Part shown: in pieces, positions 30,302 to 41,380 of the stretch
How positions within the stretch are numbered: position 1 is the stretch's first letter
Layout of the letters: every line of letters starts with the position of its first letter
DNA from: Discostella pseudostelligera
Taxonomy: Eukaryota > Bacillariophyta > Thalassiosirophyceae > Thalassiosirales > Thalassiosiraceae
Assembly: GCA_036940085.1 (NCBI GenBank)
Contig: JALLBK010000139.1
Coordinates: forward strand, 1-57,598
Direction: 5' to 3'
DNA: 57,598 nt
The notes under the pieces: generated by a model
The model's input: the letters and a program-made list of their open reading frames with translations, nothing else
Database searches by the model: none
Told to the model about the DNA's origin: nothing
Made by a program: the position numbers and the translations under genes

Positions 30302-31437
30302 ATGAAGCTCTCTCCATCGTCAATACTGTTCTTCTCTTCTGCCATTGTTGGGACGGTGGGCGCCATTTCTCGCAATGCCGGCGGCGCCAGCCCCACCAGG
30401 CCGCAGCTTTCGGTAAGTACGTCGGTTGGTGACATCATCAAGTGTCAACGATATAATCTTGTCTGCGTTAAGGAATACGACACGATGAACATAACATCAC
30501 CTACACCAATTGAATTTCTGACGAATGCACACCATTTCTCTCTTGTATCTACATTCTATTATTATATTTCAGATTACCATTCGCGATGGCAATTTCACAG
30601 ATATCGATGGTCTCGATCCAACCATTACATGGGAGAATTCGAATGTGCTTTCCAATGATGTCGCACTGCAGGTAAGAGGCTTACCCTAGAATATATTGTC
30701 GACATCGATTCGATGCACCGATTATCATGCATCTCTTTATGAATTCTATACTGATTGTGTGTTGACAATCGCATCCATGATAATAATATGTTTAGTACGG
30801 CATCGATCTCTCGGCAAGAACCACCAACCTCGCCTCCCTCCCCCGACGCATGTGGGGCCGTGCCTCCCGCGTCTTTGCCAATCGATATGCTTTATCGGCA
30901 CGTCTCGATGTTGATTTCCAATCCATGGATCGGGTAGATTTTGAAATTGACGGTGAAGATGACGAAACTGATATTAAAATGAGACTGCTTGGTCGAGCGG
31001 GCACATCTTCCTTACTTTCCGGAACATCAGTGGGACATGTCGAATTCACCAAGGGATTTGACAACAATGGCAATCGAGTGACAGTCAATCCTCGCTACAA
31101 TGTAGATTATCAACATGCCGATGTAGTTGTGACCTATGATGCCGATGACACCTTGATCAAGGTTACTGCCTCGCGCAATGATCAGGTGGTGACGATATCA
31201 CAAAAAATTAATGAGGAGAATATGATCTCACCGACTATTGGACGGGATGGGAGTTTATCCTTGGCTTGGGATAGAAAGCTCGGGGACTCATCGTCAATTC
31301 GAACAACGTTGAATCCGAATAGGAGTATTGATGTGGAGTGGAGGGATGCAGCATGGACGGCGAATGTGAATTTTCCGATGGAAGAGAATGATTTACGTGG
31401 GGCGACGGTGCATATTAAACGTGATATCAAGTTTTGA
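30302..31437 (+). CDS. Secreted or plastid-directed beta-rich protein, unknown
   Basis: Exons 30302-30412, 30573-30671 and 30796-31437, all phase 0 (introns GTAAGT to TTTCAG and GTAAGA to TTTAG), giving 283 residues. The N-terminus is a signal peptide (MKLSPSSILFFSSAIVGTVG, then AISRN). The rest is soluble with alternating polar and hydrophobic residues: ITIRDGNFTDIDGL, then ALSARLDVDFQSMDRVDFEI, VTVNPRYNVDYQHADVVVTY, SLSLAWDRKLGDSSSIRTTL, DVEWRDAAWTANVNFP. This resembles a run of beta strands, perhaps a barrel or sheet. I do not recognise the family. In a secondary-plastid alga the leader could also be the first half of a plastid presequence, but no clear Phe at the cleavage site is visible. 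Confidence 0.65.
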
Positions 31438-32116
31438 GAGAGTGGGAGAGAGAGAGATGCGACAACAAAAAGGAAGAGGGGACTGGGGGAGAGTGAATTC
31501 TGAGAACAAATGCAACACATTCGATGTTACCATTTGAAATGATATGCGATACACCTACCAAACTTGTGAGACTCGATGCATTATTCATTCTTCCATCATT
31601 ATAAAATTGCAGCTGATCATCGATATCAAAAGTAATAATGAGATCATTGAACGATTGAATATTTGTCGTATTCTGAAGTAAGCCAACTGAATGATAGTAC
31701 GATGGTTACTATTGTTTCTAATGTTTCTATTTCCACTACAGTAAGATTATGCCAAGCAATTAAATCAATAACACATCAACAAATCCAACGTCCGACGACG
31801 AGGCGCGAAGTCTCCTCAGGGCTGCTCTTTCCCGCCACAAAAGCGGGGCAAAGATTCTGCGGGAAGGCGATTCTTTCCCGCCAAAAGGTTGAGAAAGATT
31901 TGGCGGGAAGCGAAGAAGAATTTGCGCGGGAAATCTTTGCCTCTCATCCACCAAAACAATGAATGCCGCCGCGCGTCGCCATTCGCCATGCCATGGCCAA
32001 TGGCCGCGTTAGTACCAGTACCAGCAGCAGTGGTGGTTGAGCAGTAGGGAGAGCAGCAGTGCCGTTGCGGAGAGGTCGTCATTCGTCGAGAGAGAGAGAG
32101 AGAGAGTTTCGAAATA
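31438..32116. other. Promoter region of the USP gene
   Basis: The distal part is A/T-rich with no gene. The proximal part is dense in GC-rich E2F-like sites (listed separately) and ends in a (GA)n run (32089-32106) just before the ATG at 32117. Confidence 0.5.
31828..31933. promoter_or_regulatory. Cluster of five E2F-like sites
   Basis: TTTCCCGCC (31828-31836), TGCGGGAA (31858-31865), TTTCCCGCCAAAA (31874-31886), ATTTGGCGGGAAG (31898-31910) and TTTGCGCGGGAAA (31921-31933) occur in 106 bases, about 190-290 bases upstream of the deubiquitinase ATG. The third and fifth are textbook E2F/DP sites. The density argues for S-phase control of this gene; that is inference. Confidence 0.6.
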
Positions 32117-35100
32117 ATGGCAAAGCTGAGGGGCAAGAGACACCCGCCAAATTCCATGGCGGCTCTCGATCTCGACGTCGATGCTGTAAATAATAATGAT
32201 GGCGGCGCATTGAACGATGATAATGACAATAATGATGATGGTCAGCAGCAGCAGCTGATGCAGCAGGAGAAGTCAACTGCCGAACTGGAGATATTGGAAG
32301 AGGAGCCGGCTGTTGCGCGAGGTGGCAGGACAGCCTCCCAACGATCATCGCGCCAGAACAATCACCAGCAGCAGAATCAAAGGCTGCAGCAGGCGAAGCA
32401 GAAGAAGAATTCACCATTGACCGATCCACATTTACAACAGGCAATCGAGGAGGCGCGATATGAGGCATTTGTTGACCCCTATCGAGGATTGTCGCCATTT
32501 TTTTGGGTTGCAGATAGTGCTGAGAATGGTGCTGCTACTGCATCTGCAATCGACCACAATTACGACAACGACGACACACACGGACATACAATGATGCAAG
32601 ATGACGACGAGCGTTGTCACAGAGTGAGAATGTGGGAGACGGCAACCACGAATATTAATCGTGAAAATATGAAAAGTCCATGGGAAAAATGCTCCTCAGT
32701 ATTGAATAGAGATTCTGCATGGAGGTTTCAGAATTGGGAAGAAGTGCATGGGGTAGTCAATGTCGATGATCTTGACGATGATGAATTCTGTGACATTGAG
32801 AACTCAAAACGAAGAAATACTACCAACGAAGACGACGAGCAGATGACGCTACTTTTTCAGTGCGGATGTCCCACCGTGGATAAATTAGCAATGGATGAGT
32901 TTGAGATGGATCATAAACTCAACAATACCAAGAAGAAGAAAAAGGCTGGACGGGGGAGGAAGAGGATGAAAATTCTCAATGGCAATGACACGGATAGTTC
33001 GATGAAATCAGACACTAATGAAGATGATACGTCAATATTATCGCCCCGTTTGATATGTGGGGAGAGAAGCTCTTACTCCAAAACACAACATCCATGCGAC
33101 TTCAACCCAGTGAGTCTAATTATTGCGATGTTGCTTACCCCCTTTTATCACCACTCCTGACATTCTATTTCACGTTTTTCAGTACTGCTTGGCATCACTC
33201 GGTGGCATCATGGATCATTATCGTCACTGCGCTGCCAAAATTAGCTATTCCATCAAAGCGAATCAGAGGCCCCGTCGTAATGCCTCGCAACAAATCTACG
33301 ATGAATTAGTTGCTACTTGGAAATTGAATTCTTCACAATACAATAATGCCAGTAGTGATAGCAAACCAACCGATGGTGGAATTCGGGAATCGTTTCTTGT
33401 TGACGTAATGAAAATTCAGGCCCATGCATCACGTTTCTTAGCTGAAGACAAATTCACAATCGAGGAATGTATGGAACAAATTAAGTCTTTCCATCGTCCA
33501 CGTGTATTTCTCTCTGAGGAGCCAACCAGGTCGGAATGCGAGGAGGATACATCATTACGACTTTCAACGCCACCCGGTCTGCGTAATCTTGGAGCTACAT
33601 GCTATCTGAATTCCCAGCTGCAATGTCTCGCACAGAACTTAGGATTTGTTCGGGGCCTGTTTTCGTGGATTCCCTCCGAATTGGAGACCAATAACCGCAT
33701 GTCGACCATTCTTTCAAGCATGCAGTCTATCCTACTGCGAATGAGATATGGACCCGACAGTGTGATTTACACCAATGACTTTGCGGCGGCATTGAATCTC
33801 GAAAATGGTGAAATGCAGGATCCCAATGAGGTAAGAATAACATTTCGGATTTGCACGAACCTCACATCATCTTCGCTCACCGAAATATCTTGCTCGTAAT
33901 GTTCTTCTTGCCAAGTTTGCCCGTTTGCTATTCGACAGAATGGCAGAGTCATTTCGTCGATCAGCCGTTATTGTCCATGGATCAGAACTGAGCGGTCTTG
34001 GGAACTTGCTGCCCTCGGTGTTTGGCGGACAGATTAATTACACTACAAAATGCTCGGAATGTGGCCTGGAATCAATACGGAGCGAAGATTTCATGGAGTT
34101 GCTGATGCCAATTGCAGACTGTAAGGACGATGAACCAGCAAGGACAAATGGAAATAAGGCATCCAGCAATTCATCCGCTTTAAGTGATGTTGATGTGCAG
34201 CGATGTGTCAATTCTTATCTCTATCCTGAGATGCTAGAGGGAGAGAACCAATATGAATGTTCAAGGTAAATGCGTTCAACCGTACTAGTTTGATATCTTC
34301 TTCCAAAATTGCGTTCACCACCTAACCAATGATGTCAGTTGCAAAGCGAAGTGCGATGCGGTCCGAAGCATGACATTTGCGAAGTTACCTCCGGTGCTTA
34401 ATATTCAGTTAGCACGCTACGTCTTTGATAGGTGGGTGAACATACTAGACTTGACTTTTATTGATTTGGCGTGACATCTGTGCCACTAATCATCTGACTG
34501 CGCTTGACATCCGCAGGGAAACAGCGTCAAAGCGTAAGCTGACGACGAAAGTACTTCTGCCGCTCTCTCTTGAAATTCCGAGCAATGCTACTACGAAACG
34601 CAACAAGCGTACCAATTATATCCTCTGTGCTGTGCAGAACCATCTCGGCACGTCAGCCCACGGGGGTCATTATGTGGCAAATGTCATGGACTGGACGACT
34701 GGAGTTTGGTACGAGGTCAACGACGAAAAAGTCTCGATCTTGGAAGGTGGCCCAGCGTCGACTTTTGAACCTTCGGAAAATGATGACAAAAAGTTGAATC
34801 TGAGGAAGAAAGTCAATGGTAGCCAAGATGCCTACAATTTGTTATATGTTGAGCGGCATTACCTAGCGCAACAGTGCAAAATTGAGATGCGGCGCTTTGA
34901 TGAAAGCGAAACAGTCATGGAGGCGGACACTGACTCTAGATGCAACTGCGAAGTTATGACATCGATCAATGCTCAACGAAGAGAGCGCTACCAAATCGAA
35001 TCCGAGTAAGTTTCAACTCTCTTCATGATATCCGTGCATGCACCTCGAGTTGACGTCCGTTACTTATTGATTTCTTGCTACAGACTGTTGGCAAGAAAGA

Positions 35101-38100
35101 AGCTGCAGGAGCGTAGGGTTCATGCTCGACTAGAGCACTTATTAGAAGTATTTCAACCTACATCTCAGATGTTCCATTCAAGCCCTCGTGAAATCAAGAA
35201 CGTTTGGTTCGATACAAAGGTTCTCAGGCGGCTCTTTTCCTGTCGCGATGATTTGGATGATTTATTTGAGTCTGCATCAAAGTCTCTACCCGCGTCAAAT
35301 TCATGCCTTTGTGAGCATTTAAGGTTACATCCTAGAGTAGCTCGGAGAGGTAAGTCAAGCTTATGCAATTGCAGTGTCCCCAACGTATTCTAGTCTTATA
35401 TGTATGTTATTCCTTTTCAGGAAAGCTCCTTCCATTAGCCGTTTACAACGAACTTGATCTAATCATGACGCGGATGTACACCATGTTCTTGCACGATCAA
35501 GGTCGAGGCTCGATATTAACACATCAATCCATTCTATCCGAGTACGTGTTCATTGACGGGGAAAACCTCACCTGCATAGAGTGCGGAGTGTCATATCAAC
35601 AAGAGACCAGGCGTAAGCTTGATCTATTTACTGTGAGTAGGCATCATTTCTTCACATTGAAGATTTACAAACATTTGCTCTTGTTGCTTCGACTTTCATC
35701 CTGCTCATGTCTCCTTTATCTTCCTTGTGTTTTAGACGCTACTGTCAGTTTACGATGATTTGATACCAGGGAGAAATGATTTGGACCAATGCGAGGTACT
35801 AGGTTCATCAGAAACCTATGTCATCTCTCGCACATGGGTCACAGCTCTCCGAAAGTATGTTGAAAAGACGGTCAACGACTTGAGTAAGAATGCTCTGTAT
35901 GAAACATGTGGTGGAATCGACCGCGTAGATCTGACAGAGGTGATGGAGAGCGACGCGACCTTTCCCTCATTTAAAGGCGAAGATCCAACGTCAAAGTTAA
36001 CATGTGAGAATGTATTAGTTCTGCATCGCAATTCAATTGTCTTGGATAAACCAACAATGCTGATGTCGAATGCGCCTTCTTGATCCAAACAGGCCAACAT
36101 AAACGCTGCCATCTCATGCACAACCGCCAATGCTCGAGGCTCATACCAGAAAATGTTTGGTATAACATCATCAAGATTTTTCCAACTTCGATTCCTCATC
36201 TCTACGAATGTAAGGATGATTTTGCGATAGGAAATTGCGCCGAATGTTATATCGCTAAAGAAGAGGAACTGATATTCCCACAGAAGCTGAATGAATGGAA
36301 GAACAACATATCGCAGTCTGATTCCCTGAACGAATTATTACGAAGGGGAAAGGCAATCGTTCGAAGCTACCCGTCAGAAATTGAAATTGCCCTACAAAAT
36401 AAACCAGCAGAGTTTTCTCTACATGTCCTTCATCACGATGATGTGCAGCGCTGGAGAGATTCTTTCCATGCAGTCGGTAAATCATCAAGAAAGAAAATTA
36501 GCATGATCAAGCAGGAGTTGGAAGATCTCCTGTTTACTTCATCTGATGCAGCTCTATCAAATCGCGGCTGGAAATATCGGACAATCTTTTGTGAAGAGCA
36601 CAAGATGACAACAGTTGACATTCCATCACCACCTCGACATGGCGATGCCAAGCAATGGCTGGTAGATCTAGATGATGCAAATTTTGAGCTTCTGCATGAT
36701 GATGAGCACGCCGAGCTCCTAAATTCACTCAACCTCATGAAATCAATCCTGCGTGGTGAAAATGATAGTCTCCCGCTACCCCTACAAATGATATCACCGC
36801 CGGTCATTTCCATAAAACTCGAAGAGAAAGGAGACACCGTTGTCATTATCCCATGCATATGCAGTATCTGCGATGTAGTTTGTTCCCATGTTACTTCAAT
36901 CGACGAAGAGAAGCCTCCAAAGTCAACAAACGACAAAGAACTGAAACCCGATGACAAGATGGAAGGTCCTATGTGCAAGATTCTTGTTTTTGAGGTTGAA
37001 AACGACACCTCTATTGATGTGGCAGCATCTATTATAATGGTTGAGTTATCGGAAGAGAATGATCAATCATCAGTTGCCACGGGAAGGCCTCGTCGGTCAC
37101 CGAAATGTCGAGGAGGAGGTAGATTCCCAGTCGTTGAAATCGAAATGGCGAATGATGGAAATCTTGCTCATTTGAGACTTCTTCTGCATCAGCTAAAGGG
37201 CAAGAAACTACTTGGTCAGAGGCTCTTCCTGCTACGCACCAGCCCGCAACTAGATGATGTGTCACAATCATACGAGGAATTGGGCCATGCCATCAACGAA
37301 AAATCTATCCATGAGATAGTATTCGGGTCAGTTTCAACCAATGAAGACATCAGTTATTCCGCAGCTAATACCATCCATCTGGTCCTCTCATATGCTGATT
37401 CAAATGATGGAAAGCGCAACTCAAGGAGACAGTTGAGCCCCGCTGAGAAAAGTGAGGAGGAGGCATTGCATTTCTCCCTGCTGGACATTGCGTACATGGG
37501 ATGGAATGCTGACGATTCGAATGATAAAAGTGTCACAGTCAGTCGATCGAAACAGCGCAGGCAAGAGAGAGGCTTCCAGGGAACCTTCTTACAATCCGCA
37601 GACTTTGATTTACCAGGCAGTGCTTCAAATGCGCAGAATGATGCAGAGTCGGATGAAAATGATGTAGAACCGGTATACAGCTCGAAGCAAGCTACACAAT
37701 CTGCTGATGACAACGAATCCCTACAAATTGGCGTTGAGGCCGTACCGATATCCGGACCTATTCAAATAGTGAATGATTCAATAGAAGAAATTGCGTCAGA
37801 TGCATCAGCCGAAAACGTCGTCATTCTAGATGAGAATATCGCTCTTGACGAGGATAGTGCTCATAACGAACGGGTAGATCGTGATGCTGACGCTAGTACT
37901 AGCACACCTCGAGGAAGCGCACGCGACGGATGCACCTCCGCTCCTTATCCATCCGATATGGAATATGAGCAGCAGGAGCAGCAGCAGGAGGAGCAGCAGC
38001 CGCAGAGCCTTCAGGTTCTCCAGTTGGTAAACTCCTTTCGGGCATTCGAGGCGCGGATTGATCACATGGAGCATCGGTTAGGACAGGCTCATCAACGGAT

Positions 38101-38236
38101 GGAGCATCGCATAGAGCAGGTTCAGGAGTCGACAGAAAGAATATGGAAGTATTTGAAGAAAGGTGACAATTTGAGGAAGGAAACAATGGAGGAGAATGGA
38201 GCCGAAGGAGGAATCGACAAAACTATCAGTCTCTAA
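32117..38236 (+). CDS. USP48/UBP26-like ubiquitin-specific protease, nine exons
   Basis: Exons: 32117-33109, 33183-33830, 33916-34265, 34339-34431, 34517-35005, 35084-35349, 35421-35632, 35736-36003, 36093-38236; all junctions are GT-AG and join in frame to 1820 residues. This cysteine protease removes ubiquitin. The Cys box GLRNLGATCYLNSQLQC places the nucleophile near residue 471. CSECG and the YECS-CKAKCDA pairs form the zinc ribbon, followed by KLPPVLNIQLARYVFDR. The His box is SAHGGHYVAN (His about 746), then WYEVNDEKVS. After the catalytic domain are DUSP-like segments (CIECGVSYQQ; LTC-QHKRCHLMHNRQ with NVWYNIIKIFP), as in USP48. The first 330 residues are acidic and Gln-rich, and the end has a Gln-rich run and a helical tail (DHMEHRLGQAHQRMEHRIEQ). 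Exon 8 would otherwise run into a stop; the splice at 36003/36093 restores a C-x-H. A nuclear histone H2B or general role is inferred from family only. Confidence 0.85.
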
Positions 38237-39014
38237 GTGTGGAGAATTGCCATGGTATCACTTAATGCGCAACTTCTTTTGCAGGAGGTATGTGTCTGGG
38301 AGTATACCGCTGCACTGTCCAAACATCCAGGAGATCATGCTGTGTAGATTTGTTCTGGAATGGTCAGCGAAGAACAACGAGAGTTCCAATTGAGACACCG
38401 CGGCGTTGGCACCTGCGGATTGCATCTTCCACTCATCGGCGGCACACTCTTGGCTCTTGGTTACATTCTTGGGTACCTATCAGATGTAACTTGATGATGA
38501 ACGCTCCTCGCAACTGATGTAACTTGTTTACGTAGACCCATGCTTATTGGCAGCATGTTGACTCTTGTATCATTGGCGGTGAAGGTCAAGAGATACAGAT
38601 TATATATACGGAACACTTGCATTTTGTACTCCTGGATTACGATAGCTCATCCGACTTTCATTTAAGAACTCATGAGAATAACAGTCCGTTAGACCGCGGT
38701 TGTACTCAATGTACAATAGACCATGCGATCGGCCTTTATTATTGCATTGGAGATGGATGAATGAAGGACAAACGACGGATGATCGGATGAACCGTCGGCG
38801 TTACTTGACACAAGTAGAGAAGAGTACCACGAGCAGTAAAATTTGGCGGGAAAATTAATACTAATTCCTACGTAGATTTTTAAAATTAATTTTAGAATTA
38901 AAAAGATCTTGCAAAAAAGGCGCGCCTCACCCAAATCCAACAACGACGATCGAAATGGATGGATGAGGAGGATTGCATCGAATGCGATGTCGATGGCGAA
39001 GGTGAAGCTTGTAG
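38237..39014. other. Intergenic; promoter of the 39-kb gene
   Basis: No gene supported. An E2F-like TTTGGCGGGAAAA (38842-38854) lies about 160 bases before the next ATG, in an A/T-rich setting. Confidence 0.4.
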
Positions 39015-41282
39015 ATGTTGTCGTCTTCGTCTAGTAGTAGCAAGCATTTGCTCCCTCAAGCTCACGGCAGCAGTAGCAGCTTTCACTACCAATTGGTCCG
39101 CGGGTTCATTTTGATTTTGATTTCCTTCGCAGCACCGCTCATTGTTGCAACACCCGCCTCAACAGTCGCCGCAACAGCCGCTCGTCGTCCCATGCAGCAG
39201 CGAGCATTGTTCGTAGTGCCTCGATCCTTCCCTTCGTTCATTTCGACTGGAAGCAGACTATCATCAGGTCCAGATCATCGTATACAACATCACGTCCATC
39301 GAACAATTCACGTGGCACATCGAGCATCGTCTCATTTACCTGCAGTAAACAATAACCCATTCAAATTGCATGCCAACAATGGCAGCAGTAATGAAATGTC
39401 TACGACAAGCACACACAATAACTATTACCACAACAGTGGGACGAATCAACAATCTCTCATGGAACAATTGGCAATCCGTCTAGTCCAAGGAAATAATGAT
39501 GATGTAGCAACATCACCACCGCCCAAAAATAATGTGTTGGCAAAGCCAATAAAGGCATGCATTGCAGTTGCGGGGGGAGGATCCAATGCAGCTTCATCCA
39601 TTGCATCTATACCAGGTGCTTCGTCCATTTTATTGGAGTCGATTGTTACCTATGATCGAAGATCGTTTGCCGAGTATGTTACACAGAATATTGCACAGGT
39701 GGATAATGAACGATGGCTGGTGGATCTGGAAAATATTGCTACGGAGACTGGTGGAACTTCCACGGGTGATGATTCGTCCAGCACTTCTTCTCGTAGTAAC
39801 CAACGAACGGAATCCTTCCAATTCTGCTCGATGCAAGCGGCAGTACTTCTCTCACGATCATCCCTCCATCGGACGATACAATTGACACCAAGCTTCCAAG
39901 ATCGTTGCTTGCACTGCGTAGGTGTGGGTTGCACCTCCGCGCTCGTTGGGAAGACATCGTCTGATGGGGGAGAGAATACTAGACGAAACGGTAGGAAGAG
40001 CAAAGCATACATTGCATATAGTACCGTACAAGATGGGACTTGGGTTTGGGAATTGGAATTGGATAGTGGTAGCAGTAGCAGCAACGGTGAAATTGCAGCA
40101 TCTCGACGATCACGTTCACAGGAGGAGGCAGTGATTTCGAATGTTATTCTACTGACGATGATACGATATCGAGAGCTGAAATCACTCAGGCCACTAGATG
40201 GAAATGTCGACGATGATTACAATCAGCTCTTGAGTCAAATATTGGATCGAAAAGGGGATGCATTATCGGTAAAGAAAATTGATTATCTTCCTACCGACGA
40301 TGACGGGGAAGTTGTTGGGAAATCAGCTGCATTTGGAGCATCTCAAATTATCAATGGGAATGCAAATGTCATCGCAGTCTTACCTGTTCCTTGTGACGAA
40401 CCTCTCGCTTCCTCACATCATGATGAAGAGCAAGACTTGCAACCGCCAGTGATCCGAATGGAAACGCTCTCTCCAGAAAACAACACAATCTTTCCGCGGG
40501 ATGTCCTCATTGTTCCAGGAAGTTTTAACCCTCCGCATCATGGGCATATCGGATTAGCTAATGCCGCCGTTTTGGCACTGCGAAGGTTGCGACGAGCCAA
40601 AACGGAGGAAACTGATGGCAGTGATGCATGTGCCTCGTCGTCATCGTTGTCGAGGTCGTTGTCTCACCACTCTTCCCTCTCTTCGAGAGCGTCTTCTTCT
40701 TCATCATCCATCCTCAGAAATCTTTGGAGTACTGTTGATAGACATTCCGATGATCAATATGACCCCACTGTGTTTTTTGAACTTAGTGTCACTAATGCCG
40801 ACAAACCGCCGCTGGACCCGATGGAGGTTGAACGTCGCATCAACATCTTCACATCCTTGCCTCGGCAGGAAATGCCCAGGGATTGGGCTGTAATGCTGAC
40901 GAATGCTCCTCTATTTTCACAGAAGACTGATATATTGGCCGAACTGATCCCAAACAATAGATTAGAAAATGAACCAAGCAGCCGTACGATGAGTTTTGTC
41001 TTAGGGACGGATACAATGGTGCGAATTATCAACCCAAAGTACTATGACAATAGTCGGGAGAAGATGTTGGCAGCCCTTATGGATATGAAGGAGAAGGGAG
41101 TGCATTTCATTGTAGGTGGACGATTAGAGCCCGGGACCAATAATTATATGAATGGAAAAGACGAAGTCTCATCTCTCCCTCTCGAAGTGCAAGAAATGTT
41201 TACTCTATTGCCCGAAGATGAGTTTAGAATGGACATCTCAAGTACAGAGTTGAGAAAACGCTTGTCAGAACAAAACCAATAG
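39015..41282 (+). CDS. CinA/PncC-like domain fused to NMN adenylyltransferase-like domain
   Basis: Single exon, 755 residues. After a Ser-rich N-terminus comes one hydrophobic segment (GFILILISFAAPLIVA, about residues 30-45), then an Arg-rich stretch, suggesting organelle or membrane targeting. Residues about 180-400 resemble the CinA C-terminal (NMN/PncC amidohydrolase) fold: AVAGGGSNAASSIASIPGAS, the position of AESCTGG, then SIVTYDRRSFAEYV, CVGVGCTSALVG and KAYIAYSTVQDGTWVWEL. The AESCTGG loop is diverged, so catalysis is uncertain. From about residue 490 a cytidylyltransferase-fold domain has the nucleotide-binding GSFNPPHHGHIGLANAA (HxGH) and the late DISSTELRKRL (ISSTxxR), both typical of NMNAT. 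Together the domains could convert NMN to NaMN and then NaAD. That is inference; related plant and algal fusions are annotated only as nucleotidyltransferases. Confidence 0.7.
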   Translation: MLSSSSSSSKHLLPQAHGSSSSFHYQLVRGFILILISFAAPLIVATPASTVAATAARRPMQQRALFVVPRSFPSFISTGSRLSSGPDHRIQHHVHRTIHVAHRASSHLPAVNNNPFKLHANNGSSNEMSTTSTHNNYYHNSGTNQQSLMEQLAIRLVQGNNDDVATSPPPKNNVLAKPIKACIAVAGGGSNAASSIASIPGASSILLESIVTYDRRSFAEYVTQNIAQVDNERWLVDLENIATETGGTSTGDDSSSTSSRSNQRTESFQFCSMQAAVLLSRSSLHRTIQLTPSFQDRCLHCVGVGCTSALVGKTSSDGGENTRRNGRKSKAYIAYSTVQDGTWVWELELDSGSSSSNGEIAASRRSRSQEEAVISNVILLTMIRYRELKSLRPLDGNVDDDYNQLLSQILDRKGDALSVKKIDYLPTDDDGEVVGKSAAFGASQIINGNANVIAVLPVPCDEPLASSHHDEEQDLQPPVIRMETLSPENNTIFPRDVLIVPGSFNPPHHGHIGLANAAVLALRRLRRAKTEETDGSDACASSSSLSRSLSHHSSLSSRASSSSSSILRNLWSTVDRHSDDQYDPTVFFELSVTNADKPPLDPMEVERRINIFTSLPRQEMPRDWAVMLTNAPLFSQKTDILAELIPNNRLENEPSSRTMSFVLGTDTMVRIINPKYYDNSREKMLAALMDMKEKGVHFIVGGRLEPGTNNYMNGKDEVSSLPLEVQEMFTLLPEDEFRMDISSTELRKRLSEQNQ

Positions 41283-41380
41283 CTACTCAACTGGTGCTTA
41301 TCAAGGACCAACGTAACATTTACCTACATATTATTTACAAATTCATGAAATGTCGAACAAATTACGATTGACTATGCTCA

